Shown here: piece by piece, positions 6,907-16,710 of the stretch
Numbering within the stretch: the stretch's first letter is position 1
How the letters are laid out: every line of letters begins with the position of its first letter
Assembly: GCF_000716875.1 (NCBI RefSeq)
Contig: NZ_JNWQ01000062.1
Coordinates: 1-41,987 of the forward strand
Length of the DNA stretch: 41,987 bases
DNA from: Streptomyces novaecaesareae
GTDB lineage: Bacteria > Actinomycetota > Actinomycetes > Streptomycetales > Streptomycetaceae
Reading direction: 5' to 3'
Made by a program: the position numbers and the translations under genes
Notes under the pieces: generated by a model
The model's database searches: none
Told to the model about the DNA's origin: nothing
The model's input: only the letters and a program-made list of their open reading frames with translations

Positions 6907-6946
6907 GACCCCAAGGGTACCCGACACTACCGAATACCCCCGAGCC

Positions 6947-7741
6947 TCAGCCCTCGCCCGGTGCCCCCGCCGCCACCCGGCCCCGGCCGACCAGTTCCAG
7001 CACCACCACGATCGCCACCGACTCCACCGCCAGCAGCCCGACCAGCACGAACAACTGCACCGCCCCCGCCTGGACGGGCGAGGCCCCGCCGAGCAGCATT
7101 CCGACGAAGGCCCCGGGCAGGGTGACCAGACCGACCGTCCGGGTCTGGTCCAGCGCCGGGACCAGCGAGGTCGCCGCGGCCGTACGGCAGATCTCCAGCC
7201 GCGCGTCCCGCTCCTCGAAGCCGAGCGCCAGCGCCGCCTCCACCTCGCCGCGCCGCTGCCGCAGCTCGTCCAGGGCGCGCCGCCCGGCCAGCGAGGTCGC
7301 GGAGAGCGCGCCGCCGATCAGGATGCCCGCGACCGGGATGACGGACAGCCCCTGGAGCGGCAGCAGTCCGACGCCCAGCAGCAGGGCCAGCACCGGCAGC
7401 ACCCCGGCCCCGATCGGGGCGGCCGCCCAGACCCAGCCGGGCCCTGGGGTCATCCGCCGCCCGGCGGTGCGCACCGCGACCGTGAACATCAGCAGGACGA
7501 ACAGCGCCGACCACCAGAGCGAGCCGACCACCCAGGTGATCACCGCGGCGACGCCGGCCAGCTGCACCACCGCCCGCAGCCCGGCCCGCAGCACCGCGTG
7601 CCCGTGGCCGAGCAGGCCCCGCCCGGCGACGGCGACGGCGGCCACCAGCAGCACGGCGGTGACCACCCCGAGCACCGGGGTGACGGGCAGCAGCTGGCCG
7701 CCGGAGGCCGCAAGGGCCTGTCGGACAGGCCCCGAGGCCAT
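6947..7741 (-). CDS. FetB-type (UPF0014) ABC permease
   Basis: A 264-residue membrane protein with about seven helices. Family hallmarks are the N-terminal block AVLRAGLRAVVQLAGVAAVI, the central SVIPVAGILIGGALSATSLA and the C-terminal PGAFVGMLLGGASPVQAGAV. In E. coli FetB works with the ATPase FetA and increases iron export. The ATG (7739-7741) overlaps the stop of the upstream mannosyltransferase as TGATG, so translation is probably coupled. No FetA-like ATPase is nearby, so the partner must be elsewhere or absent. It lies just upstream of the Mn2+ riboswitch and GDT1 exporter in the same direction, hinting at a metal-export neighbourhood. Confidence 0.85.
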   Translation of the reverse strand: MASGPVRQALAASGGQLLPVTPVLGVVTAVLLVAAVAVAGRGLLGHGHAVLRAGLRAVVQLAGVAAVITWVVGSLWWSALFVLLMFTVAVRTAGRRMTPGPGWVWAAAPIGAGVLPVLALLLGVGLLPLQGLSVIPVAGILIGGALSATSLAGRRALDELRQRRGEVEAALALGFEERDARLEICRTAAATSLVPALDQTRTVGLVTLPGAFVGMLLGGASPVQAGAVQLFVLVGLLAVESVAIVVVLELVGRGRVAAGAPGEG

Positions 7742-9354
7742 CAGATCCAGCTGGTGAACCACATCCGGTCCTGCCAGGACGACGTCGGGATCACCTCCGC
7801 CGTGTAGAGCGGATAGAAGAAGGCGAAGCAGCCGACGATCGCGAGCACGACGGCCCCGGCCCCGATCGCGCCGATCCGGCGGCGCCGGGGGCTGCAGCCG
7901 GGCGGGCCGAGCACCGCGCCCAGCATCTGGGCGACGGCCAGGCACAGGAACGGCACCAGCACGACCATGTAGAAGGAGAAGATCGTCCGTTCCTGGTAGC
8001 GGAACCAGGGCAGGTAGATCCCGGCCACCGCGCAGAGCACCGCGCCCGAGCGCCAGTCCCGCCGGAAGAACCAGCGCCACAGCAGGTAGACCAGCGCGAA
8101 GCAGGCCGCCCACCACAGGAACGGGGTGCCCAGGCCCAGGATCTGCGCCGAGCAGCCGCCGGAGGAGGTGCAGCCGCGCGTGCCGTCGGGGACCTGCTCC
8201 CAGTACATGGAGACCGGGCGGCCGTCGACCAGCCAGGCGAAGGGGTTGGACTGGTAGGTGTGCGGGGTGCTCAGGCCGGTGTTGAAGTCGTACATCTGCG
8301 AGTGGTAGTGCCACAGGCTGCGCAGTGGCGCGGGCACCCAGCTCATCGACACCTGCGGCAGCGGGATGCCGAGGACGCTGTCCGGGGAGAGCCCGGCGCG
8401 GCCGTCAGCCCAGTGCCGGTCGTACCCGCCCTCGCCGGCCCCGCCGCTGGCCAGCCAGCCGCCCCAGGCGCCGACGTACACCACCAGAGCGGAGCCGGCC
8501 ATGGCGAGGAAGGCGGGCACGGCGTCCCGGCGCAGCATGGAGCGCCAGGGGTGGCGGGCACCGGCCGCGCGGCGGCCGGACTGGTCCCACAGGACGGTCA
8601 GGATGCCGAGGGCGGCGAGGATCGGGGCGCCGTTCCACTTGACCGCGCAGGCGGCGCCGAGGAACACCCCGGCGGCGATCCGCCAGGGGCGCGCGCCGAG
8701 CCGCACCCGGTCGCCGTCCGCTGCTCGCGCCAGCCGGGCGCGGGCGTGGTCGCGGTCGATCAGCAGGCTGCCGAAGGCGGCGAGCACGAAGAACATCTGG
8801 ATGCCGTCGAGCAGGCCGATCCGGCTCATCACCAGCTGCAGGCCGTCCACCGACATCAGCAGCGCGGCGGTGCAGCCGACCAGGGTGGAGCCGAAGAGCC
8901 GGCGGCCGATCCGGGCCAGCATCAGCACGGTGACGGTGCCGAGCAGGGCGGTCATGAACCGCCAGCCGAAGGGGTGCATGCCGAACAGCTGCTCGCCGAT
9001 CGCCATCACCCACTTGCCGAGCGGCGGGTGCGCGATGAACTCGGGCGCGGAGCCGAGCGGGATGGACTGCGGGACGGCCAGGATGTCGGCGTTGGCGTGG
9101 TCGGGCCAGCTGCCCTCGTAGCCCTGCCGGAGCAGCGACCAGGCGTCCTTGGGGTAGTACGTCTCGTCGAAGACGAAGGCGTTGGGGTAGCCGAGGTTCC
9201 AGAACCGCAGCAGGCCGGCGAAGAGCGCCACGCCGATCGGCCCGAGCCAGCCGGAGCGGTCGGCCGCCCAGCGGACCACGCCCCCGAGCGGGGCCGGTGC
9301 GGGGGCGGCGGGGGCCGGAGCCGCCGGGGGGTGCGTGAGCGCCGCTTGCGTCAT
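7741..9354 (-). CDS. pmt: Polyprenyl-phosphate-mannose:protein mannosyltransferase (GT39/PMT family)
   Basis: A 537-residue multi-helix membrane enzyme that moves mannose from polyprenyl-phosphate-mannose to Ser/Thr of exported proteins. The first extracytoplasmic loop carries the catalytic Asp-Glu pair in FVFDETYYPKDAWSLL. The family's HPPLGKWVMAIGEQLFG and FGWRFMTALLGTV segments follow, and the C-terminus ends in WQDRMWFTSWI, as in actinobacterial Pmt. A Pro/Ala-rich cytosolic tail of about 25 residues precedes the first helix. The ATG at 9352-9354 is chosen; its GAGG is close (3 nt), so the start is uncertain. The usual neighbour rsmI is not here. Candidate acceptors with Pro/Thr linkers are encoded nearby (4861-6048 and the chitinase). 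Confidence 0.9.
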   Translation of the reverse strand: MTQAALTHPPAAPAPAAPAPAPLGGVVRWAADRSGWLGPIGVALFAGLLRFWNLGYPNAFVFDETYYPKDAWSLLRQGYEGSWPDHANADILAVPQSIPLGSAPEFIAHPPLGKWVMAIGEQLFGMHPFGWRFMTALLGTVTVLMLARIGRRLFGSTLVGCTAALLMSVDGLQLVMSRIGLLDGIQMFFVLAAFGSLLIDRDHARARLARAADGDRVRLGARPWRIAAGVFLGAACAVKWNGAPILAALGILTVLWDQSGRRAAGARHPWRSMLRRDAVPAFLAMAGSALVVYVGAWGGWLASGGAGEGGYDRHWADGRAGLSPDSVLGIPLPQVSMSWVPAPLRSLWHYHSQMYDFNTGLSTPHTYQSNPFAWLVDGRPVSMYWEQVPDGTRGCTSSGGCSAQILGLGTPFLWWAACFALVYLLWRWFFRRDWRSGAVLCAVAGIYLPWFRYQERTIFSFYMVVLVPFLCLAVAQMLGAVLGPPGCSPRRRRIGAIGAGAVVLAIVGCFAFFYPLYTAEVIPTSSWQDRMWFTSWI

Positions 9355-9463
9355 GTGCCTCGCCGATTCGCCTGTCTGCTCTGCCCGGGCCCGGCGTTGC
9401 GGCCGGATCCGGGCGGTCAACAGGCACTGACACTATGTGGCGGTGCTCGCGAAGCCAAGCGCG

Positions 9464-9498
9464 ACGGGCGCCGACCAGGTGACCTGGTCGGCGCCCGT
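9464..9498. terminator. Strong bidirectional hairpin
   Basis: ACGGGCGCCGACCAGGT (9464-9480) and its exact complement (9482-9498) share a 1-nt centre, making 17-bp arms. It lies downstream of the MFS gene ending at 9555 and upstream of the pmt start, so it most likely ends the MFS transcript. Confidence 0.8.
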
Positions 9499-9554
9499 TC
9501 CGAACGCTCGTACGTGCCCTTCCGCGACGTGCCCTTCCGCCATCCGGCGGTCCG

Positions 9555-10859
9555 CTACGCGGCGGTCTGCAGCTCGCGGACCGGGACGGTGTGGACCACG
9601 GCCGGCGCGGCGTTGTCCTGCTCCGGCGTGAGGTGCCGGCGCAGCCGCAGCGCCAGGGTGACGATCAGCAGCGTCGAGCCCGCCATCGCCGCCAGGTAGA
9701 GCGGCCAGGTGCCGGAGCCGACCAGCAGCACGCCGACGGCCGGGCCGACCGCGATCGCGATCTGCTTCACCAGGGCGTACCCGGCGTTGTAGGTGCCGAG
9801 CAGCCGGGCCGGGGCGAGGTCGGCCACCATCGGGCCCATGGTGGGCGCGAGCAGTGACTCGCCGACGCCGAAGAGGGCGTAGATCGAGACGATGGCGACC
9901 GTGGCGGCCATGGTCTCGGTCCGGATCAGGCCGGCCACCAGGGCCATCGCCCAGGCGCCGAGCCAGACCACGCCGGCCGCGGCCATCGCGGTGGTGCGGC
10001 GGCGGCGCGCGGTGATCCGCACCATGAACATCTGCAGGACCACGATGGTGAGCGCGTTGGCGCCGATCGCGAAGCCCAGGGTGGAGGGCGCGGTGCCGAC
10101 GGTGTCGGTGGCGAAGGCCGCGACGCCGGACTCGAACTGGCCGTAGCAGGTGAAGAAGATCAGCCCGGCGAGCAGGCAGAGCCGCAGCATCGCCTTGTCG
10201 GCGACCAGCGCGCGCAGGCCGGTCGGGCCGTCGCTCTTCCCGTGGACGGCGGTCAGCACGATCTTGGGCATCCGGGCGGTGCCGGTGACCAGGGCCAGGC
10301 CGAGGAAGGTCGCCGCCTCGATGGTGAACAGCCTGGTCAGGCTGGCCGGGTCGGAGACGTTCACGATCTGCCCGCCGACCAGCGCGCCGATGCCCATGCC
10401 CAGGTTGACCAGGGTGAACTGCAGCGCGAAGGCGTGCGCGCGGGTCGCCGCCGTCGAGCAGCGGACGATCATCGTGGCGAGCGCCGGCTGGCAGGTGGTG
10501 ACACCCGCGCCGAACAGGAAGGAGGAGACCAGCAGGGCCGGGGTGCCGGTGGCGTGGCCGAAGGCGAACGCGCCGGTGGCGGCGAGCGCCGTACCGGCCA
10601 GCAGCACCGGGCGGGGACCGTACTTGTCGATGCCGCGCCCGGTGAACGGGAGGACGGCGAGGGCCGCCAGCGCGAAGACGGTGAACACCATCCCGGCCGC
10701 CAGCGAACCCAGCCCGCGCACCTGGTCCACGTACACGAACATGTACGGCATCGTGAACCCGCTGCCGAACGCACTGAGCGCGTTGCCGATCTGGACGCGG
10801 CGCAGCGGGCCGCCCGCCCCGCGTCGCTGCTGCCTCTGCTGCTTCACCGTGCCGGTCAC
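9555..10859 (-). CDS. MFS transporter divergent from MarR regulator
   Basis: A 434-residue, 12-helix major facilitator exporter. MFS motif A appears as TGRGIDKYGPRPVLLAG between helices 2 and 3. Helix 1 is NALSAFGSGFTMPYMFVYV, helix 4 has GAGVTTCQPALATMIV, and a central loop (GTARMPKIVLTAVHGKSDGP) separates the halves. The GTG at 10857-10859 is preferred because GGAAGGG lies 9 nt upstream; the ATG at 10866-10868 abuts that sequence. The substrate is unknown. It is divergent from a MarR gene (11034) with an eight-copy 15-bp repeat array between them, so induction of efflux through that regulator is likely. A 17-bp-arm hairpin follows the stop. Confidence 0.88.
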   Translation of the reverse strand: MTGTVKQQRQQRRGAGGPLRRVQIGNALSAFGSGFTMPYMFVYVDQVRGLGSLAAGMVFTVFALAALAVLPFTGRGIDKYGPRPVLLAGTALAATGAFAFGHATGTPALLVSSFLFGAGVTTCQPALATMIVRCSTAATRAHAFALQFTLVNLGMGIGALVGGQIVNVSDPASLTRLFTIEAATFLGLALVTGTARMPKIVLTAVHGKSDGPTGLRALVADKAMLRLCLLAGLIFFTCYGQFESGVAAFATDTVGTAPSTLGFAIGANALTIVVLQMFMVRITARRRRTTAMAAAGVVWLGAWAMALVAGLIRTETMAATVAIVSIYALFGVGESLLAPTMGPMVADLAPARLLGTYNAGYALVKQIAIAVGPAVGVLLVGSGTWPLYLAAMAGSTLLIVTLALRLRRHLTPEQDNAAPAVVHTVPVRELQTAA

Positions 10860-10887
10860 CGTGCACATCCCTTCCTGGTTTCGACTG

Positions 10888-11007
10888 GACAGTCTTCAGC
10901 CTCACACTCTTGAGGCCGACACTCTTAAGTCCAGAAGATTTCAGAGCTAAAGTTTGACGAGATAAAGTCTTAGCACCGGAAGAGTGCGGAGTCAAAGGCT
11001 TAAGGGG
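10888..11007. repeat. Eight tandem 15-bp degenerate repeats in the MFS/MarR promoter
   Basis: Bases 10888-11007 divide into eight 15-bp units without gaps, including GACAGTCTTCAGCCT, CACACTCTTGAGGCC, GACACTCTTAAGTCC, TAAAGTCTTAGCACC and CAAAGGCTTAAGGGG. The loose consensus is N-A-[AC]-A-S-TCTT-N-AG-N-CC. The array fills almost the whole space between the divergent MFS and MarR starts, and its AT content is higher than its surroundings. Units resemble operator half-sites spaced about 1.5 helical turns apart. Confidence 0.8.
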
Positions 11008-11033
11008 TGCACGCTCGTGCGACACTGGTCCGC

Positions 11034-11615
11034 ATGACTACGGACAAGCCGGCGCCGGCTGCCGACAGGCCCGCCCCGGCCACCCCCCTGGAGTTCGGCA
11101 TCGCCGAGCAGGTGGCCCTCTACCAGCGGGAGTTCCCCACCGTGGACCCCCAGGTGGAGACCATCGTGCAGACCCTCAACCGGGTCTCCCGGCGGATGGG
11201 CGTGGCGTACGACCGCCAGCTGACTGTGCTCGGAATCACCTCCGCCGAGTGGGAGGTGCTCAAGGCCCTGGTGGTCTCCGGCAGCCCGTACCGGCTGGGG
11301 CCGGGCGAGCTGGCCAAGCGGCTCGGGCTCACCCCGGCGGCGATGACGCACCGGATCGACCGGATGGTGGCCGACGGCCTGGTCACCCGGGATCGGGACG
11401 AGTCCAACCGAGTGCGGGTGATCATCGAGCTGACCGAGACCGGCCGCGACAAGTGGCTCGAATCGATGCGGATGGCGGCGGTCTTCGAGGAGGGCCTGCT
11501 CCAGGACATCACGGGCGAGGAGCGCGCCGCGCTCTCCGGCCTGCTGGCCCGGATGCTGCGGCGGATCGAGGAGAGCCGGCCGGACGCGCCCGGCCGCACC
11601 GCCGACCAGGGCTAG
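11034..11615 (+). CDS. MarR-family transcriptional regulator
   Basis: A 193-residue winged-helix regulator. A Pro/Ala-rich tail of about 20 residues is followed by a dimerisation helix (VETIVQTLNRVSRRMGVAYD). The HTH lies in GPGELAKRLGLTPAAMTHRI and the wing in LVTRDRDESNRVRVIIELT. The ATG at 11034 (MTTDKPAPA) is preferred over a GTG at 11007 that sits inside the 15-bp repeat array. No good ribosome site precedes either, so leaderless translation is possible. It is divergent from the MFS exporter, and the 15-bp repeats between them are the obvious candidate binding sites. The inducing ligand is unknown. Confidence 0.88.
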   Translation: MTTDKPAPAADRPAPATPLEFGIAEQVALYQREFPTVDPQVETIVQTLNRVSRRMGVAYDRQLTVLGITSAEWEVLKALVVSGSPYRLGPGELAKRLGLTPAAMTHRIDRMVADGLVTRDRDESNRVRVIIELTETGRDKWLESMRMAAVFEEGLLQDITGEERAALSGLLARMLRRIEESRPDAPGRTADQG

Positions 11616-11632
11616 CGGGCCGGGGAACGGAC

Positions 11633-11673
11633 GAGTCCGGCCCGCCGGGGTGCTCCCCCGGCGGGCCGGACTC
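11633..11673. terminator. Strong hairpin between convergent MarR and chitinase genes
   Basis: GAGTCCGGCCCGCCGGGG (11633-11650) pairs with CCCCGGCGGGCCGGACTC (11656-11673) across a 5-nt loop, 18 perfect pairs. It serves both the MarR gene (stop at 11615) and the chitinase gene (stop at 11724). Confidence 0.88.
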
Positions 11674-11723
11674 ATGACTTCGGGTGCTGCGGGGGTCCGT
11701 CGGGCCCCCGGTGGTTCAGGCCG

Positions 11724-13529
<1,806 letters not shown>

Positions 13530-13731
13530 GGGTGCGTGACTCCTGGTTGTGGGGGTTCCCGTCGGGCCCGGGGGGGTGCGTCCGGGGTGGGGCCGGACGA
13601 CCGGGACATGACAGGAAAGGGTGGGGAATCGAGCGGGATCAGGCCATGACGGACACCGGGATGCGCCGAACCGGCGCCCGCGGCACGAGACCGTTGACGC
13701 CGGTTCAGGGGCTCCCTGCACCTGGGCAATA

Positions 13732-13760
13732 AAAATGGACTAGACCAACTCACCCGTCAA
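13732..13760 (-). promoter_or_regulatory. Chitinase promoter with DasR-like (dre) operator
   Basis: On the minus strand, TTGACG (13760-13755), a 17-bp spacer and CATTTT (13737-13732) make a promoter. The sequence TTGGTCTAGTCCAT sits between and over the -10. Its core TGGTCTAGTCCA (13736-13747) matches the DasR consensus TGGTCTAGACCA in 11 of 12 bases. DasR represses chitin genes until glucosamine-6-phosphate accumulates. The predicted leader before the chitinase ATG is about 195 nt, which is long. Confidence 0.75.
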
Positions 13761-13817
13761 GGGGTCCTGTTGGGCCTTGAGCCCCGCTTAAGGTTCCGCC
13801 CCACGCTGAGCTGCGCC

Positions 13818-14453
13818 TCAGTAGCGGACCGCGTTGGCCACGTCGGCCTTGACCGTGCCGGAGAGGCCCCGGTTGCTCTGCGCGGTGGCCTGGGCGCTCT
13901 GCCCGACGGCCACGTCCTGGACGGTCACCGCGGTCGCGTCGAGCACCTTCCCGGACTCGTCGGTGAAGTTCAGCTGGATCACGTACCGGTACGACTGCTG
14001 ACCGTGGTTGGTGACGGTCAACTGCACCTGCGCCTTGCCGTCCGCGCCGCTGGTCACCGGCCCGGCGGTGACGTCCCCCTTGGCGTCCAGCCCGCCCTTG
14101 ATCCCGGCGACGGCCGAGGAGGCCGCCGACACCGCCGCCGAGGCCTGCGCCTCCACCGAGGCGATCGCCGACCCCGCCCCGCCCACCACCGAGGCCAGCG
14201 CCGAGGCGGCGGAGGCGGCGGCGCTCGCGCCCTTCTCCACCGCGGACGCCGCCTCGGAGGCCACACTGCTCGCGCTCTTGCCCGAGGAACAGCCCGCCAG
14301 CGCCGCCGCACCCACCACCGCACCGACCACCGCCGCGATCAACACCGCTGCCACCGGCCGCCGCTGACGGCGCAGCGGCGGCACGTCCAGGTCCTGCACG
14401 GTGACTCTCGACGGGGTCCGGGGGGTGGCCCGGGTGAGCGGCTGGCGGTCCAT
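13818..14453 (-). CDS. Lipoprotein with FxLYD-like domain
   Basis: A 211-residue protein. A charged N-terminal region of about 35 residues precedes a hydrophobic helix (AVLIAAVVGAVVGAAALAGC) ending in the lipobox LAGC, then SSGKSASS. The long N-region is unusual for a lipoprotein, so it may be a plain membrane anchor instead. An Ala/Ser-rich, probably helical stretch (about 60-120) leads to an FxLYD-like beta domain (QVQLTVTNHGQQSYRYVIQL, then VAVGQSAQATAQSNRG). The ATG at 14451-14453 has AGGGA nearby. The function is unknown; such domains are common in actinobacterial surface lipoproteins. It is co-directional with the chitinase but outside its promoter. Confidence 0.75.
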   Translation of the reverse strand: MDRQPLTRATPRTPSRVTVQDLDVPPLRRQRRPVAAVLIAAVVGAVVGAAALAGCSSGKSASSVASEAASAVEKGASAAASAASALASVVGGAGSAIASVEAQASAAVSAASSAVAGIKGGLDAKGDVTAGPVTSGADGKAQVQLTVTNHGQQSYRYVIQLNFTDESGKVLDATAVTVQDVAVGQSAQATAQSNRGLSGTVKADVANAVRY

Positions 14454-14673
14454 GCGGTCCCTCGATTCCGGTCGGCGCCGGGCTGCCCGGCACGCCTCCC
14501 CGCCCACCCTCCGAGGGCCCGGGGGCGGCCGCCAGCAGGGCTGCTGCCTCCGGGTGAACGGGCCCCGGGGCCCTCGGGACGGCCCGCGGATCAGCCCTCG
14601 GGACGGCGCCGGGCCCCTCGGCCCACGGACGCCTCAGCCCACGGACCCCCGGGGCCCCTCGGCGCCGGCCCGC

Positions 14674-15234
14674 TCAGGACAGCCCCGATCCCTCCTGTTC
14701 GTCCGCCTCCACCGCGGCCCGCTCCTCGCGCAGCCGCATCAGTTGCCAGCGCCGCGCCACCACGCCGTACGCCGCGGCCGCGCTCCCCAGGAAGGACAGC
14801 AGGCCGACCCACTGCCGGTCGAAGACGTGGCCGGTCAGGTGGTCCAGCGAGTACCGCCCGGGGCCGGCCAGGCCGATCGCCAGCCCGGTCGCGCCGAGGA
14901 AGGCCGGGTACTCGTAGCCGCCGGACATGGCGAAGAACCCGGCCGGGGCGTGCACCGACACCGCGCCCGCCATCGTCCCGGCCACCACCGCCCCGGCCGC
15001 GGGCGTGGCCAGCCCGGCCACCAGCAACGCGCCGCCGCCCGCCTCGCCGAGGCCGGCCGCGATCGCGCTCTGCCGGGCCGGGTGGAAGCCCATGTGGTCC
15101 ATCGCCTGGGTGGTGGCCTCCAGGCCGCCGCCCCCGAACCAGCCGAACAGCTTCTGGGCGCCGTGCGCGATCAGCACCCCGCCGACCGCGCTGCGCAGGG
15201 CCAACAGGCCCAGGTCCTTACGGTTCAGGCACAT
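14674..15234 (-). CDS. DoxX-family membrane protein
   Basis: A 186-residue, four-helix integral membrane protein. The family signature appears in helix 1 and its loop (VGGVLIAHGAQKLFGWFGGG), then MGFHPARQSAIAAGLGEAGG, and FLGATGLAIGLAGPGRYSLD near the C-terminus. The tail (RLREERAAVEADEQEGSGLS) is cytosolic and acidic. In mycobacteria DoxX joins SodA and SseA in a membrane redox complex; no such partner is adjacent here. The ATG at 15232-15234 has AGGA 6 nt upstream. A triple 'GGCAGTCCTGTCTC' repeat lies in its upstream region. Confidence 0.88.
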   Translation of the reverse strand: MCLNRKDLGLLALRSAVGGVLIAHGAQKLFGWFGGGGLEATTQAMDHMGFHPARQSAIAAGLGEAGGGALLVAGLATPAAGAVVAGTMAGAVSVHAPAGFFAMSGGYEYPAFLGATGLAIGLAGPGRYSLDHLTGHVFDRQWVGLLSFLGSAAAAYGVVARRWQLMRLREERAAVEADEQEGSGLS

Positions 15235-15276
15235 GTCGCATCCTCGTTTCCGCGGCGGAGCGGTCCCTGCCTCGGT

Positions 15277-15323
15277 GGCAGTCCTGTCTCCGGCAGCCCT
15301 GTCTCGATGGCAGTCCTGTCTCC
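15277..15323. repeat. Three short direct repeats upstream of the DoxX gene
   Basis: GGCAGTCCTGTCTC occurs at 15277 and 15309, with GGCAGCCCTGTCTC between at 15292. The spacing is irregular (15 and 17 bp). The repeats lie 43-90 bp upstream of the DoxX start and may be operator-like. Confidence 0.6.
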
Positions 15324-15501
15324 ATGGCAACCGACAGCGCGCACCCGTTCGAGCCGGGGCCGCCATCCGGGCGAATTCGCCGCCGGTCGGGAATGAACCG
15401 CCGAACGGGGTCGGCACGGGTGCCGGGGAGATCCACGCCACGCCCGGCCGCGGGCCGTGTGGCGGACCGGCCGCCCCGGGCGCCGCGGTCATGCTTGGCC
15501 C

Positions 15502-16134
15502 ATGTTCGTCTTCAACCTGAGCAGCGCCTTCATCACCTTCTTCGCCGTGGTCGGCCCGCCGAAGACCCTGCTGGCCTTCGCCCGGCTGGCCCCCAGCCGC
15601 AGCACCCGGGAGCTGCGGCGGCTGGCGGCGTGGAGCACGGTCATCTCGGCGGTGATCGGCCTGGTGCTCGGCTTCACGGCGGACGAGGTCAGCACGCTCT
15701 TCCACATCAGCGACCAGTCGCTGCAGCTCGCGGGCGGGCTGATCTTCTTCGTCTACGCGGTCGCGCTGGTCTTCGGCGTCCACCTCGGGGGCGCGGACGA
15801 GGACGACGAGCACCTGCCGAACCCGCTGGTCGACGGCATCCGCGAGCTGCTGCTGCCGTACATCGCCAGCCCGCTGGCGGTGACGGCCGTCCTGGTCGCC
15901 TCGCTCAACGAGGACGACTGGGGCTGGAAGGCCACCGTCGCCGGGGCGTACGTGTCCGTCACGGTGATCAACTACGTCTGCGTGGCCCTGCTCGCGCCGC
16001 TCATGCAGCGCACCCACCGCACGTCGCTGGAGGTGCTGTCCCGGCTGCTCGGGCTGCTGCTGGCGGCGGTCGGCGTGGAGCTGTTCCTGTCCGGCCTGGC
16101 CGGGCTCGGGGTGCACCTGCCCGAGGCGCACTGA
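15502..16134 (+). CDS. MarC-family integral membrane protein
   Basis: A 210-residue, six-helix membrane protein of the MarC (UPF0056) group. The start MFVFNLSSAFITFFAVVGPP is the typical first helix with the paired prolines. RELRRLAAWSTVISAVIGLV and LQLAGGLIFFVYAVALVFGV follow, then a charged loop (HLGGADEDDEHLP) and the second half beginning IRELLLPYIASPLAVTAVLV. The biochemical function of the family is not established, and a proposed role in multiple antibiotic resistance was not confirmed. No good ribosome site precedes the ATG at 15502. It is divergent from DoxX and close to the convergent FMN reductase. Confidence 0.85.
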   Translation: MFVFNLSSAFITFFAVVGPPKTLLAFARLAPSRSTRELRRLAAWSTVISAVIGLVLGFTADEVSTLFHISDQSLQLAGGLIFFVYAVALVFGVHLGGADEDDEHLPNPLVDGIRELLLPYIASPLAVTAVLVASLNEDDWGWKATVAGAYVSVTVINYVCVALLAPLMQRTHRTSLEVLSRLLGLLLAAVGVELFLSGLAGLGVHLPEAH

Positions 16135-16155
16135 GCCCGGCCGGCAGCGCGGCGG

Positions 16156-16695
16156 TCAGGCGGCGGCCAGCTCGGCCAGCACCGCGCCGATCCGCTCGCG
16201 CACCAGCGGGTCGGCGACCAGCCCGTCCGGGCCGACCGCCCCGCGCTCCAGCGGGATCCGCAGGCAGGCCGCGTCCACCACGGCCGCGCCGGTGTAGCCG
16301 AGGACGGTGCGCAGGGTCGCCTCGGCGCCGCCGCCGCGGCCCGGCCCGGCGGCGTTGATCCAGGCGGTGGGCTTGTCCGAGATCTCGACCCCGCCGACCG
16401 TCCAGTCCAGCAGGTTCTTGAACGAGCCCGGCAGCGTCCCGGCGTACTCGGGGGTGCAGACCAGCAGCGCGTCGGCCGCCTCGATCGCGGCCCGCAGCGC
16501 GACCACCGGCTCCGGCAGCGGGTCGGTGTCGAGGTCCGGGTTGAAGTGCGGCAGCCCGCCCAGCCCGGTGTAGTACGTGGTCCGCAGGCCCGGGGTGGCG
16601 GCGGCCACGACGGCCGCGGTGCGCAGCACCGTCTCATTGGTGGAGCCGACCCGCAGGCTCCCCGGCAGCAGCAGGATGTGGCGCTCGTTCGACAT
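16156..16695 (-). CDS. NADPH-dependent FMN reductase-like flavoprotein
   Basis: A 179-residue flavodoxin-fold enzyme. The phosphate-binding loop GSLRVGSTNETVLRTAA comes right after the first strand (HILLLPGSL). The second signature TPEYAGTLPGSFKNLLDWTV matches the PEYNxxxPGxLKNxxDW motif of NADPH-dependent FMN reductases and chromate/quinone reductases. It probably reduces FMN or quinones in the cytosol. The ATG at 16693-16695 is preferred. A perfect 20-bp palindrome of MerR type (16711-16730), containing TTGACG, lies just upstream and is the likely control element. Confidence 0.88.
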   Translation of the reverse strand: MSNERHILLLPGSLRVGSTNETVLRTAAVVAAATPGLRTTYYTGLGGLPHFNPDLDTDPLPEPVVALRAAIEAADALLVCTPEYAGTLPGSFKNLLDWTVGGVEISDKPTAWINAAGPGRGGGAEATLRTVLGYTGAAVVDAACLRIPLERGAVGPDGLVADPLVRERIGAVLAELAAA

Positions 16696-16710
16696 GCCGA
16701 GGAACCTACT

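Noticed and set aside
10888..11025. Pentapeptide-repeat extension (GLKSV-like) at the N-terminus of an MFS-region frame
   Set aside because: It is out of frame with the real transporter and arises only because the 15-bp DNA repeats are a multiple of three.
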